Shown here piece after piece: positions 16,422 to 24,278 of a stretch of 64,000 nucleotides of DNA. Origin of the DNA: Allobosea lupini (GTDB lineage: Bacteria > Pseudomonadota > Alphaproteobacteria > Rhizobiales > Beijerinckiaceae); NCBI RefSeq assembly GCF_900109525.1, contig NZ_FOAN01000003.1, positions 310,001 to 374,000 on the forward strand, written 5' to 3'. Both the position numbers and the translations under genes were made by a program. The first letter of the stretch is position 1; the number at the start of each line of letters is the position of its first letter. Under the pieces are notes generated by a model that was given only the letters and a program-made list of their open reading frames with translations, was not told the origin of the DNA and searched no databases.

Positions 16422-17221
16422 CGTTCGCCTCTTTTCTAGCGGCCTTGCTTTTCGTCGCCGTCGCGATGTCGACAACCATGCAGTTGGCGACGCGGATCGA
16501 GCGCCGCACCGGTAATTCCGGCTGGATCGACGTCGTCTGGACGTTCGGTCTTGGCGCAACCGGCGTGATCGGCGCGCTCCTGCCTTTTGGTGATGGTCCG
16601 CTGGGCCGCCGCCTTTTCGTCGCTGTGCTTGTGGCGGCATGGGCGCTGCGCCTCGGCTTGCACATCGCCGGCCGCACCAAGGGGATCTCCGATGACCCGC
16701 GCTATGCCAGGATGAAGCGCGACTGGGGGCCGGAGGCTCCCGTCAGAATGGCTCGCCTGCTGCAATTCCAGGCGCTCGCAAGCACCCCGCTCGCCATCGG
16801 CATCATCCTCGCGGCTCATAACCCGGCCGCGCTTGGCCAGGCACAGGATGCGCTGGGCCTCGCGATCTTCCTCGTCGGCATCGTCGGAGGCGCGATCGCC
16901 GACCGGCAGCTTCGTGCCTTCGCACGTTCGGGACAAGGAGGGGTCTGCGACACGGGTCTCTGGGCCTTGTCGCGCCATCCCAACTACTTTTTCGAAGCCG
17001 TGCTCTGGTGTGCCTATGCGGTGATAGCCTCCGCCATGGACTACCCGATCGGCTGGCTGGCCTGGCTCGCGCCCGCTTCGATCACCCTGCTGCTCGTCCG
17101 CGTCTCCGGCATTCCGCCGCTGGAGGAGCATATGCTCGCCAAGCACGGAGCGGCGTATCGCGACTATCAGAGCCGGACCAGCGCCTTCATCCCGCTGCCG
17201 CCCAAAGGAGCCATGCCATGA
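16418..17221 (+). CDS. DUF1295 membrane protein (steroid 5-alpha-reductase-like fold)
   Basis: 267-residue polytopic membrane protein with six or so helices. DUF1295 hallmarks are visible: RRTGNSGWIDVVWTFGLG near the N-terminus, DPRYARMKRDWG, and the C-terminal WALSRHPNYFFEAVLWCAYA typical of the 5-alpha-reductase/isoprenylcysteine methyltransferase superfamily, where it binds a nicotinamide or SAM cofactor. A TTG at 16418 overlapping the chrR stop is chosen because the next ATG (16466) would cut into helix 1. Co-transcribed with sigma factor, anti-sigma factor and the following methyltransferase. Probable role is lipid reduction or modification; substrate unknown. Confidence 0.83.
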   Translation: MTFASFLAALLFVAVAMSTTMQLATRIERRTGNSGWIDVVWTFGLGATGVIGALLPFGDGPLGRRLFVAVLVAAWALRLGLHIAGRTKGISDDPRYARMKRDWGPEAPVRMARLLQFQALASTPLAIGIILAAHNPAALGQAQDALGLAIFLVGIVGGAIADRQLRAFARSGQGGVCDTGLWALSRHPNYFFEAVLWCAYAVIASAMDYPIGWLAWLAPASITLLLVRVSGIPPLEEHMLAKHGAAYRDYQSRTSAFIPLPPKGAMP

Positions 17222-18240
17222 CGATCATGCAGAGGTTGTCGAGCTGGGGCGAGGCCTTGCCCGTGCCCGATGCGGTCAGCCGGATGGTCATCGCCTCGCT
17301 GGTGGGGCGAACGGAGCGCACGCTCACGACCCAGCCAGGCAACGCGGCCAGCTTCGCGCAGGAGATGATGGATCGCCCGATCGCGGTGCATACGGATGCC
17401 GCCAATGCCCAGCATTACGAAGTGCCGGCGGCGTTTTTCGACCAGGTCCTGGGGCCGAGGCGGAAATACTCGTGCTGCTTTTACGCTGGCCCTGCCGACA
17501 GTCTCGCAACGGCCGAGGAGGCGGCTCTGGCGCTGACCGCCGACCATGCCGGCCTCGCGGACGGACAGGAGATCCTCGAGCTCGGCTGCGGCTGGGGCTC
17601 GCTCTCGCTGTGGATGACGCAAGCCTACCCGCAGGCACGGATCGTCTCGGTCTCGAACTCGGCATCGCAACGCGCTTTCATCGAAGAGCGTGCGCGCGAA
17701 CGCGGCTTCGGCAATCTGCGCGTCATCACCGCGGACATGAACGACTTCGCCATCGAGGAGCGCTTCGACCGCGTCGTCTCGGTCGAGATGTTCGAGCACA
17801 TGGCGAACTGGCGTGCGCTGCTCGGGCGGGTGCATGGCTGGCTGAAGCCGGACGGGCGTCTGTTCATTCACGTCTTCGCCCACGCGCACGGCTGCTATCG
17901 TTTCGATGTCGGGGAGAGTGCAGATTGGATCGCCCAGCACTTCTTCACCGGCGGGATTATGCCGAGCGCTGCGCTGGCGCACCAGTTTCCCGACCTCTTC
18001 GCCGTCGAGCAGGAATGGCGCTGGAGCGGCGAGCATTATCGGCGCACGGCCGAGGACTGGCTGGCGAATTTCGACCGCAACCTGCCGGCGATCGAACCCA
18101 TCCTGCGCCAGACCTATGGCGACGACGCGCCTTTATGGCGCCGACGCTGGCGCCTGTTCTTCCTGGCGACGAGCGGGCTGTTCGGGCACTCGGGCGGCGC
18201 AGCCTGGGGCGTCAACCACTACCGGCTGAGGCCCGTCTGA
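17218..18240 (+). CDS. CFA-synthase/coclaurine-N-methyltransferase-like lipid methyltransferase
   Basis: 340-residue SAM-dependent methyltransferase, a paralogue of the gene at 10610-11848 but of the plant CNMT-like branch: ANAQHYEVPAAFFDQVLGPR, KYSCCFY, SAM motif ILELGCGWGSLSLWM, VSNSASQRAFIEER and SVEMFEHMANW are typical. It lacks the long N-terminal domain of true CFA synthases. ATG 17218 overlaps the DUF1295 stop and has AAAGGAG eight bases upstream. Last gene of the sigma-factor operon. It probably methylates an unsaturated acyl chain or another membrane lipid during the stress response; the substrate is inferred only. Confidence 0.86.
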   Translation: MTIMQRLSSWGEALPVPDAVSRMVIASLVGRTERTLTTQPGNAASFAQEMMDRPIAVHTDAANAQHYEVPAAFFDQVLGPRRKYSCCFYAGPADSLATAEEAALALTADHAGLADGQEILELGCGWGSLSLWMTQAYPQARIVSVSNSASQRAFIEERARERGFGNLRVITADMNDFAIEERFDRVVSVEMFEHMANWRALLGRVHGWLKPDGRLFIHVFAHAHGCYRFDVGESADWIAQHFFTGGIMPSAALAHQFPDLFAVEQEWRWSGEHYRRTAEDWLANFDRNLPAIEPILRQTYGDDAPLWRRRWRLFFLATSGLFGHSGGAAWGVNHYRLRPV

Positions 18241-18264
18241 CGCCGTGCGCGGTGCCGGTGGCGA

Positions 18265-18678
18265 TCAGAGCCAGCCCCAGCCGATCGCCCGCCGCACGAC
18301 CTCGTACGCCACCCAGCTGCAGAAGCCGACGGCGACGGTGCCATAGACGATGTCGGCGAGCGTGATCGTCAGCGTCCACGGCCGCAGCGTGGCGTAATTG
18401 GTCAGATCATAGGTCGCATAGGCAAGCAGTCCGATCAGGGCCCCGTTGACGAGAGCGGCGCCGGCGTTGCCGTCGCGCAAGGCCGGCATCACCGCGAAAT
18501 GCAACACGCCCAGCGGAAAGCCGAAATAGAACAGAGCAGCCGGCACATAGCGAACCTGCTCGACGATCAGGTCGCCCAGCGCCGGACGATAGAGCCTGGC
18601 GGTCATGGTGCCGAGCCAGATTGCATCGCAGATGCCGAAGGCGACGAGAAAGGCGACGTAGCCGGCGACGAAGCGCAT
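18265..18678 (-). CDS. DUF2177 family membrane protein
   Basis: 137 residues with four membrane segments; DUF2177 signatures DAIWLGTMTARLYRPALGDL and ATYDLTNYATLRPW are visible. GGAGG lies five bases before the ATG. Upstream is a promoter-like element with the same 18-base spacing as the sigma-factor promoter. It is convergent with the sigma-factor operon, ending 24 bases from it. DUF2177 genes are frequently found with RpoE-ChrR lipid genes; biochemical role unknown. Confidence 0.85.
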   Translation of the reverse strand: MRFVAGYVAFLVAFGICDAIWLGTMTARLYRPALGDLIVEQVRYVPAALFYFGFPLGVLHFAVMPALRDGNAGAALVNGALIGLLAYATYDLTNYATLRPWTLTITLADIVYGTVAVGFCSWVAYEVVRRAIGWGWL

Positions 18679-18702
18679 GACGACCTCCAGGTTTGGTACC
18701 TG

Positions 18703-18732
18703 CAGATACGCAGCGCGCGCCCATTCGGATTA
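18703..18732 (-). promoter_or_regulatory. Putative RpoE-type promoter of the DUF2177 gene
   Basis: Minus-strand TAATCC (18732-18727), 18 bases, TATCTG (18708-18703). It differs from the sigma-gene element by one base in each hexamer. The predicted start near 18696 is about 18 bases before the ATG. Confidence 0.55.
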
Positions 18733-18759
18733 CCTTGCCGCGCGGCTTGCTCAGCCCAG

Positions 18760-18789
18760 CGATCCAGCACGCCTTGTCCGACGTACATT
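18760..18789 (+). promoter_or_regulatory. Putative RpoE-type promoter of the lipoprotein hydrolase gene
   Basis: CGATCC (18760-18765), 18 bases, TACATT (18784-18789), divergent from and just beyond the DUF2177 promoter. Predicted start near 18796, 22 bases before the ATG at 18818. Confidence 0.5.
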
Positions 18790-18817
18790 CGCCGAGCTCG
18801 GCAATGCAAAGGCGCCC

Positions 18818-19678
18818 ATGACGATATCCAGTTCCAGGCGGGCCGTTATGGCGGCGCTGTCCAGCATGGCGCTCGCCGGCTGCGCCGTGCTGCGGCCGGG
18901 CGCGCTGAACGAAGGCGCCCGCGATATCGCCTACGGCCGCCATCCGCGCCAGACGATGGACATCTATGTCCCGCCCGGCGGCGGCACGGGAAGGCCGGTC
19001 GTCTTCTTCATCTACGGCGGCTCATGGGCCAACGGAGCCAAGGAGAGCTATGCCTTCGTCGGTGACGCGCTGGCTGCGCGCGGCTTCGTCACCGTGATCG
19101 CCGACTACCGGCTCGTGCCGGAGGTGCGCTTCCCCGTCTTCATCGAGGACGGCGCCGTTGCGCTGCGCTTCGTCCATGACAACGTCGCGCGTTACGGCGG
19201 TGATCCGCGCCGTATTCATGTCATGGGGCACTCGGCGGGTGCCTACAATGCAATGATGCTGACGCTGGACGGGAGCTATCTCGCGCGGGTTGGACTGCCG
19301 TCGAATGCCATTCGTTCGGCCGTAGGCCTGTCCGGCCCCTATGACTTCCTGCCGCTGGATATCGACGTGACCAAAGCCGCCTTCGGCAATGCCCGGAATC
19401 TGGAGCGTACGCAGCCGATCCATTTCGCCCGCAAGGACGCGCCGCCGATCCTGCTGGCGACAGGCACCGACGACACCACGGTTCTGCCCCGTAACAGCGA
19501 GCGGCTCGCCGCTGCACTGCGCCGCGCCGGTGCGCGCTCCGTCACGCTCAAGGCCTATGCCGGCCTCGGCCACGCCGGAACGGCGGCGTCGCTCGCGCGC
19601 GCCATGAGCTGGCGAGCGCCCGTTCTTGATGATGTCGTCAAGTTTTGGGGGGAAGCCAGACCAGCTATTCGCGAGTGA
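18818..19678 (+). CDS. Alpha/beta hydrolase, predicted lipoprotein
   Basis: 286-residue esterase/lipase-like enzyme of the BD-FAE/Aes type. A lipobox-like signal (MAALSSMALAGCAVL) predicts a membrane-anchored lipoprotein. The oxyanion motif YGGSWANGAK (HGGxW with H replaced by Y), the nucleophile elbow GHSAGAYN, an Asp in GTDDTTV and the catalytic His in GLGHAGT are visible. ATG 18818 has AAAGG five bases upstream; the open frame to 18677 overlaps the promoter and is rejected. With its RpoE-type promoter it belongs to the stress island, possibly removing damaged acyl chains; the substrate is not known. Confidence 0.82.
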   Translation: MTISSSRRAVMAALSSMALAGCAVLRPGALNEGARDIAYGRHPRQTMDIYVPPGGGTGRPVVFFIYGGSWANGAKESYAFVGDALAARGFVTVIADYRLVPEVRFPVFIEDGAVALRFVHDNVARYGGDPRRIHVMGHSAGAYNAMMLTLDGSYLARVGLPSNAIRSAVGLSGPYDFLPLDIDVTKAAFGNARNLERTQPIHFARKDAPPILLATGTDDTTVLPRNSERLAAALRRAGARSVTLKAYAGLGHAGTAASLARAMSWRAPVLDDVVKFWGEARPAIRE

Positions 19679-19730
19679 TATGTCGTTGAGTTTCAATCTG
19701 GGGCAGGAGCAACCCGGAGCGCCTTTGGAG

Positions 19731-19747
19731 ATGTCCACTTCTGGGCA
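19731..19747 (-). repeat. Interspersed repeat core, copy 1
   Basis: Minus-strand TGCCCAGAAGTGGACAT lies in the gene-free spacer between two convergent genes. It matches 15 of 17 bases of TGCCCAGAAGCGGACGT at 48407-48423 and shares its core with 56221-56231. The pattern resembles the short intergenic repeats of Hyphomicrobiales often mis-called as small genes. Confidence 0.35.
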
Positions 19748-19847
19748 GCGGAGCAATATCTGCTGGTGGCGCATGGCTTCGGCTCTTCCCTTGCGAGAAA
19801 CCAGCGCGAAATCGACAGTCGGACTCCATTAAGGACGGCAACTCCAC

Positions 19848-21611
19848 TTAAGGGGCGGATCTGGGCGACGACCTCGCCAATTCGACATTCCTGGCGTGAG
19901 GCTGCGCCAACGGGTCCTCGCCGAGCCGGCGCAACCAGGAGAAAACCGGCGGAGCCACGTCGGCGATCGATTCGACGACGACATCGATGAAGCCCGGGCC
20001 GTCGAATGCCAGCGCTCCGTCCAGGGCCGCGGTCAGCTCGGCGGCGTCCGTCACCCGCCAGGCTTTGAGACCGAACGCTTCGGCGATGCGCGCTGCGTCC
20101 AGCGAGAGAAAATCGACCGAGTAGGTCGCGTTGTGGCCGTGAAGTCGCTGCAGCGCCTTGATCCAGCCGAAGCAGCCATTGTTGAAATGGATAAGGATAG
20201 CCGGCACGCCGAGCCGTACCAGGGTTTCGAGCTCGCCGCAGTTCATCCCGAACGAGCCGTCGCCGAACAGCGCCAGCGGTCGCGCTTGCGGGCGTGCCAG
20301 CCAGGCACCGACCACCGCCGGCAGTGCGTAGCCGAGCCCACCGTAGGCGCGGGGAATGATGAAATCTGTATCGGGATCGTCGAGCCGCAGCAGGCGCGTC
20401 ATGTGAGGTGTTGGCGTGCCCGGGTCGGAGAGGATGCTGAAGGCGCCGTCCAGCCGCTTGTTCAGCGCCTGGACCACGCGCTGTGGCTTCAGCGGCAAGC
20501 TGTCGTCGCGCAGCTCGTCCTGCGCGTCCCGCCAGAACTGCGCCCTCCAGCCATTCAATCTTTCGAGCCATTGCGGGTCGACTGCGAGCGTGTCGGGCAG
20601 GGCCGTAGCCAGGCCTTCTGCGACCGCGCGGACATCGCCGTTTATGCTGAGCGCATTGGCCGAGTTGTTGCCGATGATCTCGGGATCGATATCGATCTGG
20701 ACGATGCGCCGCTCGTGATCCGGCGGCGGGAATGTCCAGCCGACGGACACGACCGAGCCGAGACGGCACCCCCAGTAGATGAGGAGATCGGCTTCTGCGA
20801 CGGCACGGTTGGCATGCGGATGAAAGCCGTTGTCGCCGGTCACGCCGATGGCGAGCCGATGACCATCGGGCAACGAACTCTGGCCCGTGATGGTGTTGAC
20901 GATCGGCATGCCCAGGCGCTCGGCCAGCGCGAGCAGCGCCGCACCGGCCTGCGACCGCTTCGCACCGCCGCCGAAGACGAAGAGCGGCCGCCGCGCCTGG
21001 CGGATCAGAGCGATCAGGCGGTCGAGCTCGGCCGCCTCCGCCGATGGCCGGTAGGCCGGGAAACTGCGGTGATGGCTCTCGACATGCAGCGAGACGGTGG
21101 CCGGTTCGACCTCTTCGTGAAGCACGTCCTCGGGAACGGCGAGATGAACGACGCCCGGTTTGCCGCCCGTCGCGACGCGGAAGGCGCGGCGCACCGTATC
21201 CGGCAGCCTTTTGGCGGATTTGACCAGCCATGACGCCTTCGCCACCGACTCGAACAGGCGAGCGCAATCGAGCTCGGTGATGACGCCGCGCCCTTCGCTG
21301 GCGACCGGCGTGTCGCTGGTGATGACGATGAGCGGGACCGAGGAGCCGTTGGCCTCGGCGACGCAGGGCAGGACATAGGTCGCCCCGGCACCGCTCGGGA
21401 CCTCGACGATCCCCGGCCGGTTGGTCAGGCGCGCATAGGCATCCGCCATGTAGCCGGCCGACCGTTCGTCACGGGCCATGACATGGCGCAACTGTCCTTG
21501 CGCCTCGCGCAGAGCATCATAGAGCGGGACGTTGGTATCGCCGGGGACGCCGAAGATGACGTCGACCCCATAGGCGGTCAGCATGTGAACGAGAAGGTCG
21601 GCGCCGCGCAT
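19848..21611 (-). CDS. Thiamine-diphosphate-dependent enzyme, acetolactate-synthase-like
   Basis: 587-residue ThDP enzyme of the acetohydroxyacid synthase/decarboxylase superfamily: N-terminal PYR domain (GVDVIFGVPGDTNVPLYDAL, with catalytic Glu in ARDERSAGYMADAYAR), central domain (FVFGGGAKRSQAGAALLALA) and C-terminal PP domain with the GDGSFGMNCGELE...FNNGCFG cofactor motif. The His usually before the Glu is Asp here. It acts in the cytoplasm on a 2-keto acid. It is the last gene of the minus-strand run that starts with aldehyde dehydrogenase, 101 bases after the Lrp gene. Substrate unknown; branched-chain biosynthesis is unlikely in this catabolic context. Confidence 0.82.
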   Translation of the reverse strand: MRGADLLVHMLTAYGVDVIFGVPGDTNVPLYDALREAQGQLRHVMARDERSAGYMADAYARLTNRPGIVEVPSGAGATYVLPCVAEANGSSVPLIVITSDTPVASEGRGVITELDCARLFESVAKASWLVKSAKRLPDTVRRAFRVATGGKPGVVHLAVPEDVLHEEVEPATVSLHVESHHRSFPAYRPSAEAAELDRLIALIRQARRPLFVFGGGAKRSQAGAALLALAERLGMPIVNTITGQSSLPDGHRLAIGVTGDNGFHPHANRAVAEADLLIYWGCRLGSVVSVGWTFPPPDHERRIVQIDIDPEIIGNNSANALSINGDVRAVAEGLATALPDTLAVDPQWLERLNGWRAQFWRDAQDELRDDSLPLKPQRVVQALNKRLDGAFSILSDPGTPTPHMTRLLRLDDPDTDFIIPRAYGGLGYALPAVVGAWLARPQARPLALFGDGSFGMNCGELETLVRLGVPAILIHFNNGCFGWIKALQRLHGHNATYSVDFLSLDAARIAEAFGLKAWRVTDAAELTAALDGALAFDGPGFIDVVVESIADVAPPVFSWLRRLGEDPLAQPHARNVELARSSPRSAP

Positions 21612-21712
21612 GTCAGAGATTCCCAGTGGAACCCCAAGTTATGCCAGGGCACCGTCGGCAGCATCGGCGTAGCGTCGGAAGCATTGCGAGGTGATCGGCA
21701 GAATGCCGGAAT

Positions 21713-22162
21713 TCAATCCCCGCGCGTGAACTTCTTTGCCAGTACGATCAGCGTCATGCAGCGCTCCACCGCTTCCAGGCTTGTAATCTCGTCGATGACG
21801 GCATCGAGGTCCTCGCTGAGCGGAGCTTCGACGACGAGCATCAGATCGAACTCGCCGCTGACCGAGGCGCAGCTGCGGACTTCCGGCAGGCTCTCAAGCC
21901 GGCGGACCACCTCAGACTGCCGACGCTGCCTGATCGAGAGCAGAAGCATCGCTTCGAGCCGCTGCGCAATTGCCGGGCTGGCGAAGACGGCGCGGTAGCC
22001 TGTGATCGTGCCGTTGCGCTCCAGTTTCTCGATCCGCTCGTGCACGGTCGTGCGCGGCAGGCCGAGCTTTTTTGCGATCGCCACGGTGGGCTGGCGGGCA
22101 TTGGCGGCCAGCACCGCCATGATCCTGCGGTCGTTGTCGTCTTCCCGGTTGGCGCGCGTCAT
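21713..22162 (-). CDS. Lrp/AsnC-family transcriptional regulator
   Basis: 149 residues: N-terminal winged helix (DRRIMAVLAANARQPTVAIA then KKLGLPRTTVHERIEKLERN) and a C-terminal ligand-binding RAM-like domain (VRSCASVSGEFDLMLVVEAP). ATG 22162 overlaps the stop of the preceding gene (ATGA), so the large open frame upstream is discarded. It is embedded in the operon it probably controls, sensing a substrate or product amino or keto acid. Effector unknown. Confidence 0.88.
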   Translation of the reverse strand: MTRANREDDNDRRIMAVLAANARQPTVAIAKKLGLPRTTVHERIEKLERNGTITGYRAVFASPAIAQRLEAMLLLSIRQRRQSEVVRRLESLPEVRSCASVSGEFDLMLVVEAPLSEDLDAVIDEITSLEAVERCMTLIVLAKKFTRGD

Positions 22163-22512
22163 GGCAGCGGGCGTCCCGCGACGAACCAGTCGGCCGGCCG
22201 GCTCTCGGCGAAGCAGATGTCGATATCTGCCGGCGGCACCCCAAAGCGCGCCAAGGCCGCGATGCAGGCTAGCGCGAGGCTCTGCTTCAGCTCCGGGGAG
22301 CGTCCCGCGAGCATGGCGATCTCGACCAGGCAATAGCACGCACCCCGGTCTGCCGGGGCGATCATCCGTCCGGCGGCATAAGGTTGCCAGAGCAAGGTGA
22401 GCGCCGCCGGCCTGAGCGAGCATGCCGCCATTGCGGCGTCACGCAGCCCTTCGAGTGCGGCATCCGGTGTGGCGCACCAGTCCTGCGCGGTGTGAACGGC
22501 GATCACGGGCAT
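22159..22512 (-). CDS. Small tautomerase-superfamily-like protein
   Basis: 117 residues beginning Met-Pro (MPVIAVHTAQDW), which after Met removal would expose the N-terminal proline used as general base by the 4-oxalocrotonate tautomerase superfamily. The C-terminal VPPADIDICFAESRPADWFV resembles the FxExxxxDW end seen in tautomerase-family hypothetical proteins. It starts three bases after the GMC oxidoreductase gene ends and overlaps the Lrp gene. Keto-enol isomerisation of a pathway intermediate is inferred; family assignment is moderate. Confidence 0.62.
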   Translation of the reverse strand: MPVIAVHTAQDWCATPDAALEGLRDAAMAACSLRPAALTLLWQPYAAGRMIAPADRGACYCLVEIAMLAGRSPELKQSLALACIAALARFGVPPADIDICFAESRPADWFVAGRPLP

Positions 22513-22515
22513 GAT

Positions 22516-24267
22516 CTAGCTCGCATCCGCCGAAACGACCATAGCCGCCGTCGGCCCCGGCTGCTCCGACAGGATTGCCGCGCTGATCTTCTCGGCGATC
22601 ATGATCGTCGGGATGTTGGTGTTGGCGCTCGGCACGGACGGCATCACCGAGGCGTCGGCGATGCGCAGGCCGGGGACGCCGATGACACGGCCATCAGCCG
22701 TCACCACGGCATCGGGGTCGCCGTGCGCGCCCATGCGACAGGAGCCGGAGGCGTGCCAGACGCCATGGACCGCGCTGCGGACGAAATGCTCCAGGATCTC
22801 CTCGTCGGCGAGCATTCTCTCCAGCGGGGCGCCTTCGGTGACGACATGGCGCAGGAGCTTGCGCCTGAGCCAGGCTGGGCCGTCCAGGCCAAATGCCAGG
22901 ATCGAGGTCAGGATCCGATTCTTGGTCGAGACGATCCCGAGGTCGCGGACGCGCTCGCTGTAGCTCGTCGGGAACGGATCATCCGTCACGGCGCGAAGTG
23001 CCGGCTGGTCGAAGATGCCGGCGGCCAGACGCAGCCCCGACATCAGGCGGTCGAGATCCCGCCGGTCGGACAACAGAGCGAACTCGACTCGAGGCTCCAC
23101 GGCCGCCGAGGCGGAGGTCAGGACGACCTTGCCCCGCGAGAACGGCCGGTTCACCCAGGTGACCAGCGAGCCGAGCTGCAAGCCCACGGGATGCCACCCG
23201 GTCTTGCTCAGGGCGACCATGTACATGTCGCCCTGCGGAGCCCCGGCCTGGCCGGAAGAGTAGCGCAAGCCGAGATGGGTGTGGCGGCGAAGCGCCGGCT
23301 GGAGCCGCGCCTCGCGGCGGATATAGGCCGAGACCGAGAGCGCCGGATGCTCCTGCAGATTGCGCCCGACGCCACGTCGGTCGGCGAGGACGGGAATGCC
23401 AAATGCTCTCAGCTCCGCCGCCGGACCAATGCCGTTGCGCAGCAGCATGGCAGGTGAATGGAGGGCGCCGGCGCAGATGATCGTCTCCGCCCCGGAGATG
23501 GCGAGCGGCCCGTCCGGTGCTCGCGCCGTGACGCCGGTGACGCGTCCGTCCGAGATCGTCAGCGCCTCGACCCGGCAATCGGCGATGATCGTCAGGTTGC
23601 TGCGGCGCCTGGTGGAATTGTCGAGATAGGCGATCGCCGTCGAGACGCGACGATCATAGGCGTTCGAGATGGCGATCGGAAAGCAGCCGTCGCCGAACTC
23701 CGCGTTCTGGTCCTGCATCGGCAGGAAGCCGGCCTCGACCATGGCCGCGGCCGCAGCGCGCGAGAAGCCCGGCCAGACCTCGGGCTGGATTCGCCGGATC
23801 GGGATCGGCCCGGTGTCGCCGTGGAGCGGGCCGGCGAAGTCCATGTCGCGCTCGAGCTTGCGAAAGAACGGCAGGACGCCTTGCCAGTCCCAGCCTTCGG
23901 CGCCATTCGCAGCCCAGTCATCGTAGTCGCTCGGCAGGCCGCGATTGGCCTGCATGTCGTTGAGGCTGGAGCCGCCGCCCATGAGCCGCGCCTGCTCGTA
24001 GCGCTTTGCCTTCGGCTGGCCCGCCGGATCGTTATGCGGGACCGGCTCGAGGAAGACCTTGAGGTCCGCCCAGATGTTCGCCGGATTGAAGTAGGCGACA
24101 CGCGGATAGCTGTCGAGGATCGCCGGCTCCTCGCGGTCGGGCGGCTGGTCGCGCCCGGCCTCGATCAGGACGACCCGGTGCCGGCCAGAAGCGGAAAGGC
24201 GGTTCGCCAGGACGCAGCCGGCGGAACCGCCGCCGACGATGATGAAATCGGCTTCCAGTGTCTGCAT
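22516..24267 (-). CDS. GMC-family FAD oxidoreductase (choline/alcohol dehydrogenase type)
   Basis: 583-residue flavoprotein oxidising a primary alcohol to an aldehyde. FAD site DFIIVGGGSAGCVLANRLSA, GMC signature 1 around YEQARLMGGGSSLNDMQANR, signature 2 GAETIICAGALHSPAMLLRN and the C-terminal active-site region HASGSCRMG with the final NTNIPTIMIAEK are all present. ATG 24267 is preferred to a GTG at 24276. It follows the aldehyde dehydrogenase gene by 11 bases, so alcohol to aldehyde to acid is the obvious two-step chain. Choline is possible but the neighbours (TRAP importer, ThDP enzyme) suggest another alcohol. Confidence 0.87.
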   Translation of the reverse strand: MQTLEADFIIVGGGSAGCVLANRLSASGRHRVVLIEAGRDQPPDREEPAILDSYPRVAYFNPANIWADLKVFLEPVPHNDPAGQPKAKRYEQARLMGGGSSLNDMQANRGLPSDYDDWAANGAEGWDWQGVLPFFRKLERDMDFAGPLHGDTGPIPIRRIQPEVWPGFSRAAAAAMVEAGFLPMQDQNAEFGDGCFPIAISNAYDRRVSTAIAYLDNSTRRRSNLTIIADCRVEALTISDGRVTGVTARAPDGPLAISGAETIICAGALHSPAMLLRNGIGPAAELRAFGIPVLADRRGVGRNLQEHPALSVSAYIRREARLQPALRRHTHLGLRYSSGQAGAPQGDMYMVALSKTGWHPVGLQLGSLVTWVNRPFSRGKVVLTSASAAVEPRVEFALLSDRRDLDRLMSGLRLAAGIFDQPALRAVTDDPFPTSYSERVRDLGIVSTKNRILTSILAFGLDGPAWLRRKLLRHVVTEGAPLERMLADEEILEHFVRSAVHGVWHASGSCRMGAHGDPDAVVTADGRVIGVPGLRIADASVMPSVPSANTNIPTIMIAEKISAAILSEQPGPTAAMVVSADAS

Positions 24268-24278
24268 CGCCGCCACCG

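Noticed and set aside
19693..21267. 524-codon minus-strand frame overlapping the ThDP gene in another frame
   Set aside because: Arg/Ser-rich frameshift shadow of the ThDP enzyme, whose own frame has all family motifs.
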